NCBI GenBank assembly: GCA_902779445.1
Contig: CACZBM010000003.1
Span: 1 to 64,000 of the forward strand
Length of the DNA stretch: 64,000 nucleotides
Direction: 5' to 3'
Origin: an uncultured Lachnospiraceae bacterium
GTDB taxonomy: Bacteria; Bacillota; Clostridia; Lachnospirales; Lachnospiraceae
Shown: piece after piece, positions 36,948 to 45,331 of the stretch
How the letters are laid out: each line of letters opens with the position of its first letter
Position numbering within the stretch: position 1 is the stretch's first letter
The notes under the pieces: generated by a model
Told to the model about the DNA's origin: nothing
What the model saw: the letters and a program-made list of their open reading frames with translations, nothing else
Database searches by the model: none
Translations under genes and position numbers: made by a program

Positions 36948-37811
36948 GTCTTTCACTGTAAGAAGCCTGTAAGCTTCCAGATATTTATCGATGGTCTTAT
37001 CTATGACCTCCTGAGGAAGATTATAATCACAGTCGGGATTGGCTTTCAGATAATCCCTTACAAACTGTTTATCAAAAGAAGGCTGTGATGAACCGGGTTT
37101 ATATCCTTCCACAGGCCAGAAACGACTTGAATCGGGGGTGAGCATCTCATCCCCGATCACTACATCTCCGTTTTCGTCGAGGCCGAATTCAAATTTTGTG
37201 TCGGCTATGATGATGCCTTTGGAAGCTGCATAATCTGAACATTTCTTGTAGAGAGTTATTGTATAGTCTCTTATCTTTTCTGCATAATCCCTGCCATGAC
37301 CGGGGAATTCTTTTTCCAGAACTTCAACACTTCTCTCAAAATCTATGTTCTCGTCGTGGTCACCAAGCTCAGCTTTTGTGCTGGGAGTGTATATAGGTTC
37401 AGGGAGCTTATCGCATTCTTTCAGACCGTCGGGAAGTTTTATGCCGCATACGGTTCCGTTTTTGCGGTAGCTCTCCCATCCGCTTCCGGTGATATATCCT
37501 CTTACTATACACTCTATGGGAAGCATGCGCAGTTTTTTCACGAGCATACTGCGGCCCTCAAAATCAGGATTTCTGAAGTATTCGGGCATGTCATTAACAT
37601 CAATGCTCACCATATGATTAGCGGTCACATCACGGGTGTAATCGAACCAGAATTTGGATATCTGTGTGAGAACCACACCTTTTTTGCTGATCTTATTTTT
37701 TAAGATCACGTCAAAAGCGGATATCCTGTCAGTTGCAACCATGATGAGATTGTCTTTGGTCTCATAGATCTCTCTTACTTTCCCCTCTTTAACCGGCTTA
37801 TAATCCTGCAT
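36939..37811 (-). CDS. purC: SAICAR synthetase
   Basis: 290 residues. Phosphoribosylaminoimidazole-succinocarboxamide synthase joins CAIR and aspartate with ATP in purine synthesis. EGKVREIYE at the start, DRISAFDVILKN, ECIVRGYITGSGWESY and PSTKAELGDHDENI are family hallmarks. It belongs to the longer class of about 290-300 residues, in contrast to the 240-residue enzyme of E. coli or B. subtilis. The ATG follows AAAGGAGCCTTAGC. It stands alone, convergent with the alpha-xylosidase gene, and no other purine gene is in the window. Confidence 0.96.
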   Translation of the reverse strand: MQDYKPVKEGKVREIYETKDNLIMVATDRISAFDVILKNKISKKGVVLTQISKFWFDYTRDVTANHMVSIDVNDMPEYFRNPDFEGRSMLVKKLRMLPIECIVRGYITGSGWESYRKNGTVCGIKLPDGLKECDKLPEPIYTPSTKAELGDHDENIDFERSVEVLEKEFPGHGRDYAEKIRDYTITLYKKCSDYAASKGIIIADTKFEFGLDENGDVVIGDEMLTPDSSRFWPVEGYKPGSSQPSFDKQFVRDYLKANPDCDYNLPQEVIDKTIDKYLEAYRLLTVKDLA

Positions 37812-37892
37812 GCTAAGGCTCCTTTACTTAAACGACAAAAATAAAAACGGTTACAGTATAACCCAGGGAAGTAATATAGTAAATGAAAAAAT

Positions 37893-38050
37893 AGATTCTT
37901 CGCTGCGCTCAGAATGACACCGGAGGGATCTCAGAATGACACCGGAGGGAGCTCAGAATGACACCGGAGGGATCTCAGAATGACACCGGAGGGATCTCAG
38001 AATGACATCACATTGTCATCCTGAGGGCTTCAGCCCGAAGGATCTCAGAG
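37893..38050. repeat. Tandem array of 22-bp units inside a dispersed inverted repeat
   Basis: After GATTCTTCGCTGCG, the 22-bp unit CTCAGAATGACACCGGAGGG plus AT or AG occurs four times head to tail (37908, 37930, 37952, 37974) with only one base differing, and a fifth unit begins at 37996. The array is then mirrored by TGTCATCCTGAG and GAAGGATCTCAGAG. Ends match the repeats at 21275 and 23779. Units are contiguous, so it is not a CRISPR. The remainder of 37812-38090 holds only the next promoter. Confidence 0.85.
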
Positions 38051-38054
38051 ATAC

Positions 38055-38083
38055 TTGATATAAATAAACCTGTCTTATACAAT
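38055..38083 (+). promoter_or_regulatory. Promoter directly before the DUF6311-like gene
   Basis: TTGATA (38055-38060), exactly 17 bp, TACAAT (38078-38083). The expected transcription start falls at about 38089-38091, which is the start codon itself, so the mRNA may be leaderless or use the next ATG at 38103. Confidence 0.6.
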
Positions 38084-38090
38084 TAGTGCT

Positions 38091-39761
38091 ATGACAGAAA
38101 GCATGATGAAAACAGGGGAAAAGTTGAGGAAGATCCCGGGATATATTTTCTGGGGCGGCTTTTTTATCGGAGCATTGCTTTTTCTTCTGATATACGGACC
38201 CGGAGTTCTTAAGGTTACCTATGACGGCTGGATCTTCAAGGTACAGGATCCGGATATTCACCAACACTATCTGGGCTGGTGTCATTTCAGACAGTCATCA
38301 TGGTTTTTCCCTCCGGGACTCATGGATTCAATGTCATATCCCCACAAAATGTCTATATTGTGGACTGATTCGATTCCGCTGCTGGCGATAATATTTAAGT
38401 GTTTCAGGGATGTTCTGCCTGAGACATTCCAGTATTTTGGGATGTATGGCATCCTGTCTTTCTGCCTTACGGGCGGATGTACGGCACTTGCTGTTAAGAA
38501 GCTTACGGGTGATGATATGACAGCGCTTATTTCCGTCCCGTTTATCACTGTAAGTTTCCCGATGTTGCAGCGGATGTTCTATCATACGTCCTTAACAGCA
38601 CATTATCTTATTCTGATCCCGTTTATCATCTGGCTCTATGACGGGTACAGATGGAGCACTGTGAAGAAATGCCTTGTCTGGGGAGGATACTTCTTTGTAA
38701 CGGTCATGCTTCATCCCTATCTATGGCTTATGGGCGCCGTGATTGCTGTGGCAGTCTTCGTTGATGAGATTATCATGACAAAGAATGTTAAGCCGGCATT
38801 TATAACCGGTGCGGTTTCGGGATTGCTTACATTTACTGCTCTCTTTATTACAGGCGCATTTTACGGAAACGTAAAGGTGTCCTATGCTCTTGGCGGGTTT
38901 GGAAGTAACCTTAATACATTTATCAATCCTCTCGATATGAGTATCATCCTTCCTGCACTTCCCCTGCAGAGCGCCAATCAATATGAAGGGTTCGGTTATC
39001 TGGGGATAGGAGGGCTGATCCTTTTAATTACTGCGGTCATCATGTTCTTTGCTGATATCATAAGAAAGAGAAAGGGCAGGATACCCGTAAGCCGGAGAGA
39101 GGCGGTCGCATTAATGCTGATGGTTGTATTTTTTATAATGGCAGTCTTTCCGGATATTACGATCAACACCAGACTGATCTTCGGGATAAAGGTCAGCCCG
39201 GGGGTCGAAGCTGTCCTGGGGATCTTCAGGTCAACCGGAAGGTTTGTATGGCCTGTGGTGATCTTACTGTATCTGGGTTCCATAAGGGAGATCGCAGGGA
39301 AGCCTCTTTCCGTTATCATCATCAGTATCTGTCTTGTACTGCAGTTTATCGATATGAGCGGGACATTGTATTCCAGGAACCGGAAATTTACGACACCGGC
39401 AAAACCTGTACACAGCGACCTTGAAAATGAAGCGCTCGCAGACAGAATGGAACAGTATGACCATATAGTATTTGTAACGAATGATCAGTTCAGCATGGAG
39501 AGATCGGCATATTTTGCCATGAAGAACGGACTTACTGTAAATAAGTATTATTTTGCCCGAAACATAGATGGGCAGGTGGAAGAGACCTTAATGAAGTATC
39601 ATGATGAGTGTACATCGGGCAGGATTCCAAAGAATATCATATTCATTTTTGACGATGATACTATGAAAGAATGGGAAAAGGATACTGATCTTCATTTCTA
39701 TGATCTGACGGGAACGATAGTCGGTCTTGCGGATGAGATAGACTGGCCTGAGATCCAATAA
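38091..39761 (+). CDS. Polytopic membrane protein, DUF6311-like (possible GT-C glycosyltransferase)
   Basis: 556 residues with about ten to eleven membrane segments. After the first segment the outside loop has DIHQHYLGWCHFRQSSWFFP and then SILWTDSIPLLAI, which resemble DUF6311/GT-C-type enzymes that use a lipid-linked sugar donor; an acidic DP/DxH pair sits in that loop as expected for a catalytic site. The C-terminal 140 residues are soluble. The first ATG has no ribosome site and lies about where transcription should start; ATG at 38103 is an alternative. It heads an operon with the VTC and DUF4956 genes. A role in surface sugar transfer is inferred. Confidence 0.65.
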   Translation: MTESMMKTGEKLRKIPGYIFWGGFFIGALLFLLIYGPGVLKVTYDGWIFKVQDPDIHQHYLGWCHFRQSSWFFPPGLMDSMSYPHKMSILWTDSIPLLAIIFKCFRDVLPETFQYFGMYGILSFCLTGGCTALAVKKLTGDDMTALISVPFITVSFPMLQRMFYHTSLTAHYLILIPFIIWLYDGYRWSTVKKCLVWGGYFFVTVMLHPYLWLMGAVIAVAVFVDEIIMTKNVKPAFITGAVSGLLTFTALFITGAFYGNVKVSYALGGFGSNLNTFINPLDMSIILPALPLQSANQYEGFGYLGIGGLILLITAVIMFFADIIRKRKGRIPVSRREAVALMLMVVFFIMAVFPDITINTRLIFGIKVSPGVEAVLGIFRSTGRFVWPVVILLYLGSIREIAGKPLSVIIISICLVLQFIDMSGTLYSRNRKFTTPAKPVHSDLENEALADRMEQYDHIVFVTNDQFSMERSAYFAMKNGLTVNKYYFARNIDGQVEETLMKYHDECTSGRIPKNIIFIFDDDTMKEWEKDTDLHFYDLTGTIVGLADEIDWPEIQ

Positions 39762-39797
39762 CTTGCGAAGGAGACCCTCGTAAGTTATACTTAAAGG

Positions 39798-40499
39798 ATG
39801 TTGAAAGATGTATATCGCCACGAATTAAAATATCTTATATCGGATAGAGAAGCAGATATCCTGAAGAACCGTCTTCGGGAAAAGGCCGGGATAGACAGCC
39901 ACGCAAAGGATGGAAGCTATTTTATCAGAAGCCTTTATTTTGACGATGTGTGGGAAAGCGCATACAATGATAAGCAGGCGGGAACTGCGGAACGCAGGAA
40001 GTACCGCATACGGATATATAATTATTCGGACGACGTTATCAATTTGGAATGCAAGTCTAAACAGGGAAGCTATATAAATAAAAAGTCTGCCAGGATCAGC
40101 AAAGATGAGCTGAAAAAGATACTTGACGGTGATTATTCATTCCTGATCAACAGGGAGGAACAGGTCTGTAAGGAATTCTACATAGCCTGCTGTTCTGAAG
40201 GGCTGAGACCCGGAGTGCTGGTGGACTATGACAGGACCCCTTTTGTATATGCTCCCGGAACTGTCAGGATAACCTTTGACGAGCATGTACGATCAGGATT
40301 CATGAGCTTTGACCTCTTTGACCGCAGCATACCTGTTTATGAAACTCTGGGAGAGGGACAGCTCATAATGGAAGTAAAGTATACGGAGTACTATCCGGAA
40401 AACATAAAAGAACTGATCGAGCCGGAGGCTTCCGTTTATACCGCTGCATCAAAGTTTGTGATGTGCTGTGATGCAATGAAGAAAATAAGAGGTTTATGA
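39798..40499 (+). CDS. VTC-domain protein (polyphosphate polymerase-like)
   Basis: 233 residues covering a single VTC domain: RHELKYLISDREADIL at the start, YFIRSLYFDDVWESAYNDK, then Arg/Lys strands (RRKYRIRIYNY, NLECKSKQG) and EVKYTEYYPENIKEL near the end. The tunnel-lining basic and acidic residues of the fold appear to be kept. In yeast this domain makes polyphosphate; in bacteria it is usually found beside a DUF4956 membrane protein, as here, and the product is not established. Soluble. It is 36 bp behind the membrane protein gene and 15 bp before the DUF4956 gene. Confidence 0.88.
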   Translation: MLKDVYRHELKYLISDREADILKNRLREKAGIDSHAKDGSYFIRSLYFDDVWESAYNDKQAGTAERRKYRIRIYNYSDDVINLECKSKQGSYINKKSARISKDELKKILDGDYSFLINREEQVCKEFYIACCSEGLRPGVLVDYDRTPFVYAPGTVRITFDEHVRSGFMSFDLFDRSIPVYETLGEGQLIMEVKYTEYYPENIKELIEPEASVYTAASKFVMCCDAMKKIRGL

Positions 40500-40514
40500 A
40501 AGGAAACAGATTAA

Positions 40515-41195
40515 ATGAGCGTTAAAGCAATGATCAAGAAGTCTATTTTGGAGTCGGATATGTACAACCAGTCCATATCCTTAAGCACTTTGATGACCAT
40601 AGTGGTGGATATGCTTCTGGCCCTGGTGATAGGGATATTGATCTACGAGATCTATAAGAGATATTTCTGCGGTGTGGTTTACAGCAGGACATTTGCTCTT
40701 ACATTAATAGGAATGACAGTGCTCACCTGTATGGTAACGCTGGCTATCAGCACCAATATCGTTATCTCCCTCGGTATGGTGGGTGCGCTTTCAATAGTCA
40801 GATACAGGAGCGCTGTGAAAGAACCGCTGGATATAATGTACCTGTTCTGGTCGATCACAATGGGAATTACCATCGGAGCCAGCATGTATCTCCTGGGAGC
40901 TGTCGGAATGTTCTTCATGCTCATTATCGTAGCTGTTATGCACAGGAAGCAGGAGAAAGCAAAGGCTTACGTGATGATATTCCACGGAAACGACGAGGCC
41001 GAGAAACAGGTTCTCGATCTTGTAAAGGATATTCCTCATGGAGTTAAGAGCAAGATCACCAGAGGGGATGAATTCGAGATCTCGGTTACACTTGATCTCA
41101 GTGAAAAGGAACTGGATATTGCCGATAAGGTACGTGCCGTTAACGGAGTAAGCGATGTTACGCTGATCTCTTATAATGGCGAATACCATGGATGA
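40515..41195 (+). CDS. DUF4956 membrane protein
   Basis: 226 residues. An N-terminal segment and three or four closely spaced helices (VVDMLLALVIGILIYEIYKR; TLIGMTVLTCMVTLAI; SMYLLGAVGMFFMLII) surround the conserved cytoplasmic stretch GMVGALSIVRYRSAVKEPLD, a hallmark of DUF4956. A ferredoxin-like soluble domain of about 75 residues ends the protein. It is the constant neighbour of VTC-domain proteins and probably forms a membrane complex with the preceding gene product. AAAGGAAACAGATTAA precedes the ATG. Confidence 0.88.
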   Translation: MSVKAMIKKSILESDMYNQSISLSTLMTIVVDMLLALVIGILIYEIYKRYFCGVVYSRTFALTLIGMTVLTCMVTLAISTNIVISLGMVGALSIVRYRSAVKEPLDIMYLFWSITMGITIGASMYLLGAVGMFFMLIIVAVMHRKQEKAKAYVMIFHGNDEAEKQVLDLVKDIPHGVKSKITRGDEFEISVTLDLSEKELDIADKVRAVNGVSDVTLISYNGEYHG

Positions 41196-41230
41196 TAAAG
41201 GGGAAGGTAAATACTTAAGGAGGATACAAC

Positions 41231-41500
41231 ATGAAAGATTTAGAAAGTACCCAGATGTTCAGGGTGGAAAAAGAACCCGAAACCGGCGTGAAAGTGGTGC
41301 TGTCTACGGTTTATGAGGCCCTTACGGAAAAGGGATACAATCCGATAAGCCAGATAGTGGGATACATTATGTCCGGAGATCCCACTTATATTACGAGCCA
41401 CAATAATGCGAGAAGTCTTATCATGAAGGTTGAGAGAGACGAGCTTGTGGAAGAGCTTTTAAAACAGTATATAAAGAGCAGCGGATGGGATAAGGAATAG
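41231..41500 (+). CDS. ireB: IreB family regulatory phosphoprotein (UPF0297)
   Basis: 89 residues, full length for the family. [40 protein letters not shown] and [14 protein letters not shown] match UPF0297/IreB closely. In Enterococcus IreB is a substrate of the Ser/Thr kinase IreK on N-terminal threonines and controls cell-wall stress resistance; here the N-terminus KDLESTQMF offers Ser6/Thr7 as candidate sites. First gene of the conserved Firmicute cluster ireB-ruvX-DUF1292. TAAGGAGGATACAAC precedes the ATG. Confidence 0.95.
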   Translation: MKDLESTQMFRVEKEPETGVKVVLSTVYEALTEKGYNPISQIVGYIMSGDPTYITSHNNARSLIMKVERDELVEELLKQYIKSSGWDKE

Positions 41501-41505
41501 TATAG

Positions 41506-41928
41506 ATGAAATATCTCGGGCTTGATTATGGATCGAAGACCGTGGGAGTGGCCATTACCGATGCCACAGGCAGTGTCATAAGAGAAGTTGAGATAATCCG
41601 GAGACAGAAGGAAAACGCTTTGCGGCGTACCTGTGCCCGTATCGAGGAGATCATTTCATCGGAAAACGTCGAGGTCATTGTTCTGGGACTTCCTCTGAAC
41701 ATGGACGGGACAGAGGGAGAAAGAGCAGAAAAGGCCAGACTTTTCGGCGATATGATCGCGAGACGAACGGGTCTGCCGGTAAGATTTCAGGATGAGAGAC
41801 TGTCAACAGTAGAAGCCTACGAGATAATGGATGATGAAAATATCAGGAATTTAAAGGACAGGAAGGCGCGCGTAGACAGCGTGGCGGCTGCCGTGATCCT
41901 TGGAGATTTCCTGAATAGAGGTATATAA
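41506..41928 (+). CDS. ruvX: Putative Holliday junction resolvase RuvX/YqgF
   Basis: 140 residues with the RNase H-like fold. MKYLGLDYGSKTVGVAITDA holds the first catalytic Asp; VIVLGLPLNMDGTEGERAEK, RFQDERLSTVEAYEIM and ARVDSVAAAVILGDFL give the other active-site acids. In E. coli the protein is needed for 16S rRNA 5' end maturation, and it is also called a Holliday junction resolvase. It starts 5 bp after ireB and precedes the DUF1292 gene by 10 bp, the standard order. Confidence 0.95.
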   Translation: MKYLGLDYGSKTVGVAITDATGSVIREVEIIRRQKENALRRTCARIEEIISSENVEVIVLGLPLNMDGTEGERAEKARLFGDMIARRTGLPVRFQDERLSTVEAYEIMDDENIRNLKDRKARVDSVAAAVILGDFLNRGI

Positions 41929-41938
41929 AGGAGAATAC

Positions 41939-42199
41939 ATGGACCAGGTAACATTCACTCTGGAAGACGGAAAAGAGATCGATTATTTTGTGCTTGCTGA
42001 AGCAAAGGTCGGACAGAACTCCTATCTTCTCTGTACGGAAGAGGAAGAAGGAGATGCTGAGGCTTTTGTTTTAAAAGCCGTTCCCGGAGAAGAAGACGAG
42101 GAAATGGTAGTTTACGAGTCCGTCGAGGACGAGGATGAACTTCGGAAGGCAGTGGAAGCACTGGAAGAAGAGCTTGACGATATCGACATAGAGTTGTGA
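41939..42199 (+). CDS. DUF1292 protein (YrzB type)
   Basis: 86 residues, strongly acidic, especially at the C-terminus (EDEDELRKAVEALEEELDDI). VTFTLEDGKEIDYFVLAEAK and NSYLLCTEEEEGDAEAFVLK are the strand pairs of DUF1292 proteins, which follow ruvX in many Firmicutes. Function is not known. GGAGAATAC precedes the ATG. Confidence 0.9.
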   Translation: MDQVTFTLEDGKEIDYFVLAEAKVGQNSYLLCTEEEEGDAEAFVLKAVPGEEDEEMVVYESVEDEDELRKAVEALEEELDDIDIEL

Positions 42200-42227
42200 T
42201 ACTATTGGTCCGGAAAGACGGTGTTAT

Positions 42228-43904
42228 TTGAAAAAGAATATGAACGAAGAGGGATCAAAGCTCAGGATAATCGCGCTAGGCGGACTTGAGCAGATTGGTC
42301 TCAATATTACTGCCTTTGAATTTGAAGACAGTATTATTGTGGTGGATTGCGGAATAGCTTTTCCCGAAGACGATATGCTGGGAATAGATCTATGTATTCC
42401 CGATGTCACTTATTTAAAAGAAAATATAGATAAGGTGAAGGGCTTTATCATCACCCATGGCCATGAAGACCATATCGGGGCGCTTCCTTATGTATTAAAG
42501 GAGGTAAACGCACCTATCTATGCCACCAAGCTTACTATAGGCCTTATCGATCACAAGCTTGAAGAACACGGACTTACAAAGAGTATAAAGAGAAAAGTGG
42601 TCCGCCACGGACAGTCCATAAATCTCGGACAGTTCAGGATCGAATTCATAAAAACCAATCACTCCATAGCTGACGCATCGGCGCTTGCGATTTACTCACC
42701 GGCAGGGATAGTGGTCCATACGGGTGACTTCAAGGTAGATTACACACCTGTATTCGGAGATGCCATAGATCTGCAGAGATTCGGTGAGATCGGTAAAAAA
42801 GGCGTTCTTGCCCTTATGTGTGATAGCACAAATGCAGAGAGAGAGGGATTTACAAAGTCTGAGCGTTCTATAGGAGCTGTTTTTGACTCGCTGTTTGAAT
42901 CCCATAAAAACGGCAGGATAATAATAGCCACATTTGCGTCAAACGTGGACAGGGTGCAGCAGATCATCAATACTGCCTATAAATACGACAGAAAGGTCAT
43001 CGTGGAAGGGCGTTCCATGGTGAATATCATAAATACCGCACAGGAGCTGGGATATATTAATGTTCCTGAAAACACACTTATAGAGATAGACAGGATGAAG
43101 GATTATCCGGATGAAAAGGTTGTGCTTGTCACAACCGGAAGTCAGGGAGAGTCCATGGCCGCTCTTTCCAGAATGGCTATGAATATGCATAAAAAGGTGT
43201 CAATAAAGCCAAATGACACCATAATCTTTTCATCCAATCCCATACCCGGGAATGAGAAATCTGTTTCCAGGATAATAAATGAGCTGGAATCTAAGGGAGC
43301 AGATGTAATATTCCAGGATGCCCATGTATCGGGACATGCCTGCAGGGAAGAGATAAAGCTTATCTATTCACTGGTGAAACCCAAGTATTCCATACCGGTG
43401 CATGGTGAGTACAGACACCGTCATGCCCAGGCCAATATCGCCCGTGAGCTTGGATACGAAAATGAGAATATTCTCATGATCCACTCGGGGGATGTATTGG
43501 AACTCAATGAAGAGAGCCCGGCGCAGGTCACAGGTCATGTGCATACGGGAGCCGTATTTGTAGACGGTCTCGGAGTCGGAGATGTGGGAAACGTGGTATT
43601 AAGAGACAGACAGCATCTCGCAGAAGACGGAATCGTTATAATCGTTCTTACTTTGGAAAAAGGTACGGGACAGGTTCTTGCAGGACCGGATATAATCTCA
43701 AGGGGATTTGTGTATGTGAGAGAATCCGATGCACTCCTTGAGGATTCCACGGAAGTACTGGAGGAATCGCTTGATCACCTTGCAGAAAAGGGGATCAGTG
43801 ACTGGGGAAAGATAAAGAGCGCTATGAAGGATGATCTGTCAGACTATCTCTGGAAGAAGACAAAGAGACGTCCAATGATACTGCCCATCATCATGGAGGT
43901 ATAA
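42228..43904 (+). CDS. rnj: Ribonuclease J
   Basis: 558 residues, metallo-beta-lactamase/beta-CASP ribonuclease that degrades and processes mRNA and rRNA from the 5' end and internally. The metal site is ITHGHEDHIGALPYVL. Also seen are HTGDFKVDYTP, LMCDSTNAEREGFTKSE, EGRSMVNI, VHGEYRHRHAQANIAREL and a C-terminal RNase J domain. The N-terminal start is uncertain: TTG at 42228 or ATG at 42240, neither with a strong ribosome site. The window shows one copy. It follows DUF1292 by 28 bp and precedes the YlbF-family gene by 3 bp, probably one operon. Confidence 0.95.
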   Translation: MKKNMNEEGSKLRIIALGGLEQIGLNITAFEFEDSIIVVDCGIAFPEDDMLGIDLCIPDVTYLKENIDKVKGFIITHGHEDHIGALPYVLKEVNAPIYATKLTIGLIDHKLEEHGLTKSIKRKVVRHGQSINLGQFRIEFIKTNHSIADASALAIYSPAGIVVHTGDFKVDYTPVFGDAIDLQRFGEIGKKGVLALMCDSTNAEREGFTKSERSIGAVFDSLFESHKNGRIIIATFASNVDRVQQIINTAYKYDRKVIVEGRSMVNIINTAQELGYINVPENTLIEIDRMKDYPDEKVVLVTTGSQGESMAALSRMAMNMHKKVSIKPNDTIIFSSNPIPGNEKSVSRIINELESKGADVIFQDAHVSGHACREEIKLIYSLVKPKYSIPVHGEYRHRHAQANIARELGYENENILMIHSGDVLELNEESPAQVTGHVHTGAVFVDGLGVGDVGNVVLRDRQHLAEDGIVIIVLTLEKGTGQVLAGPDIISRGFVYVRESDALLEDSTEVLEESLDHLAEKGISDWGKIKSAMKDDLSDYLWKKTKRRPMILPIIMEV

Positions 43905-43907
43905 ACC

Positions 43908-44237
43908 TTGGATGCCAGACTCTATGATGATGTTCTTCAATTCACGGAGTGTATAAAAGATACCCCGGAATACAGAGAGTATCAGGAGAAAAAACGGGAG
44001 CTGGAAAACCACCCGGAATTACTGGGAAAGGTGGAGATCCTTAAGAAAAAGAACTTCGAGATGAGTTCTGCTTTTAATGAGGACAGGGATTCTCTGTCCG
44101 AGGTCATAAGATTTGTCGATGAAAATGAAGATATTATAATGGAGCCAATCGTACACGACTTTATGATGGCAGAATCGGCATTTTGCGGGATGATGAGAGA
44201 GATCCTGGATATGACTGTGGAACAGATAGATCTATGA
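43908..44237 (+). CDS. YlbF/YmcA-family protein
   Basis: 109 residues, all helical (YDDVLQFTECIKDTPEYREY; ELENHPELLGKVEILKKKNF). The pattern matches the Com_YlbF family, whose B. subtilis members YlbF and YmcA act with YaaT in a complex that steers RNase Y. Here it follows the RNase J gene directly, again an RNA-decay setting. The start is TTG at 43908, 8 nt behind GGAGG; there is no ATG near the start of the homologous region. Confidence 0.8.
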   Translation: MDARLYDDVLQFTECIKDTPEYREYQEKKRELENHPELLGKVEILKKKNFEMSSAFNEDRDSLSEVIRFVDENEDIIMEPIVHDFMMAESAFCGMMREILDMTVEQIDL

Positions 44238-44277
44238 TGATGGTAAATGATAAATCAGGAAGGAGAGACGGTACGAA

Positions 44278-44670
44278 ATGAAGGTCAGAAGAGCATTTAT
44301 GTCCATAGCTGCAATGCTTGCGCGGCTGTTCATAGTGCTGGTACTCGTATCTCTTATATACAAGCTTGGGTTCAGTGCCTATGACTTCGGATACCGGGTC
44401 TTCGCGGAAGAGCCTATTACCGAAGAACCCGGCAGAAATATAGATGTGACGATCCCTATGGGTTCATCCGCAATGGAAATAGGAGAGATACTGGAAAATT
44501 CAGGCCTTATCAGGGATAAAAAACTGTTCTTCCTACAGGAAAGGCTCTCCGAGTATCACGGAAAGCTGGCACCCGGGGATTATACGCTGAATACATCTCA
44601 GACTGCTCAGGATATGATGGAGATCATGGCAGAGGAGGAAGAGTCTTCTACCGAATCTTCTGAAGAATGA
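44278..44670 (+). CDS. MltG-like N-terminal domain protein without catalytic domain
   Basis: 130 residues. One membrane helix (about 15-35) is followed by the small LysM-like domain that opens MltG/YceG transglycosylases: VTIPMGSSAMEIGEILENSG, LIRDKKLFFLQERLSEYHGK and APGDYTLNTSQTAQDMMEIM. The protein then stops in a Glu/Ser tail. The YceG catalytic domain of about 200 residues with its Glu is missing and no continuation is seen in other frames, so this looks like a real short form and not a frameshift. It may bind peptidoglycan or regulate a full-length MltG. ATG follows GGAAGGAGAGACGGTACGAA. Confidence 0.75.
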   Translation: MKVRRAFMSIAAMLARLFIVLVLVSLIYKLGFSAYDFGYRVFAEEPITEEPGRNIDVTIPMGSSAMEIGEILENSGLIRDKKLFFLQERLSEYHGKLAPGDYTLNTSQTAQDMMEIMAEEEESSTESSEE

Positions 44671-44683
44671 CGGGGAAAAGGCA

Positions 44684-45322
44684 TTGACAGATGAAAGGCT
44701 TACGGGATTTATCAATTCCCTGTACAAAGGGAATACGGTTTTTCTGGATGAGCTTGAAAAGAGAGCTCTTGAGACCGGAGTCCCCATCATCAGAAAAGAC
44801 ACCCAGGCATTCTTAAGGTTCATCATCGCTTCCCATGATCCCAAGGAGATTCTGGAGATAGGAACTGCTACAGGCTTCTCATGCATACTAATGGCGGAGT
44901 ATTCATCAGAGGATACAAAGATCACGACCATCGAGAAGTATGAGAAAAGACTCCCTGTTGCGGAAGAAAATATAAGGGCTTCCGGCTATTCTGAGAAGAT
45001 CGAGCTGATAAAAGAAGATGCATCGGAAGTGCTGCCGTCTTTACAGAAGAGCTTTGATATGATATTTATTGATGCGGCTAAAGCCCAGTATCCGTTTTAT
45101 CTGAAAGAAGCTGATCATCTTTTGAAAAAGGGTGGGATCATAGTTGCAGATAACTGCCTGCAGGGTGGAGACATACTTGAATCCAAATTTGCTGTAGAAA
45201 GAAGAAACAGAACGATACATAAGAGAATGAGGGAATTCTTAAAAGAGATAACCTCAAGTGATGAATATACGACGGCGGTTCTGGCCCTGGGAGACGGGGT
45301 TGTGGTGTCAGTTAAACGTTAG
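44684..45322 (+). CDS. O-methyltransferase (YrrM-like)
   Basis: 212 residues, class I SAM-dependent O-methyltransferase. The SAM motif is EILEIGTATGFSCILMAEY; IEKYEKRLPVAEENIRASGY, FDMIFIDAAKAQYPFYLKEA (metal Asp) and GGIIVADNCLQGG follow the catechol-methyltransferase-like family. The YrrM protein beside yrrN/yrrO (U32) genes in Bacillus is the same arrangement; a tRNA uridine methyl transfer in the 5-hydroxyuridine pathway has been described for such enzymes and fits the U32 partner that follows 9 bp later. Start is TTG at 44684. Confidence 0.88.
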   Translation: MTDERLTGFINSLYKGNTVFLDELEKRALETGVPIIRKDTQAFLRFIIASHDPKEILEIGTATGFSCILMAEYSSEDTKITTIEKYEKRLPVAEENIRASGYSEKIELIKEDASEVLPSLQKSFDMIFIDAAKAQYPFYLKEADHLLKKGGIIVADNCLQGGDILESKFAVERRNRTIHKRMREFLKEITSSDEYTTAVLALGDGVVVSVKR

Positions 45323-45331
45323 GATAAGGAT

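Noticed and set aside
37893-38050. Possible CRISPR array because of regular 22-bp units.
   Set aside because: Units are contiguous with no spacers and no cas genes are nearby.
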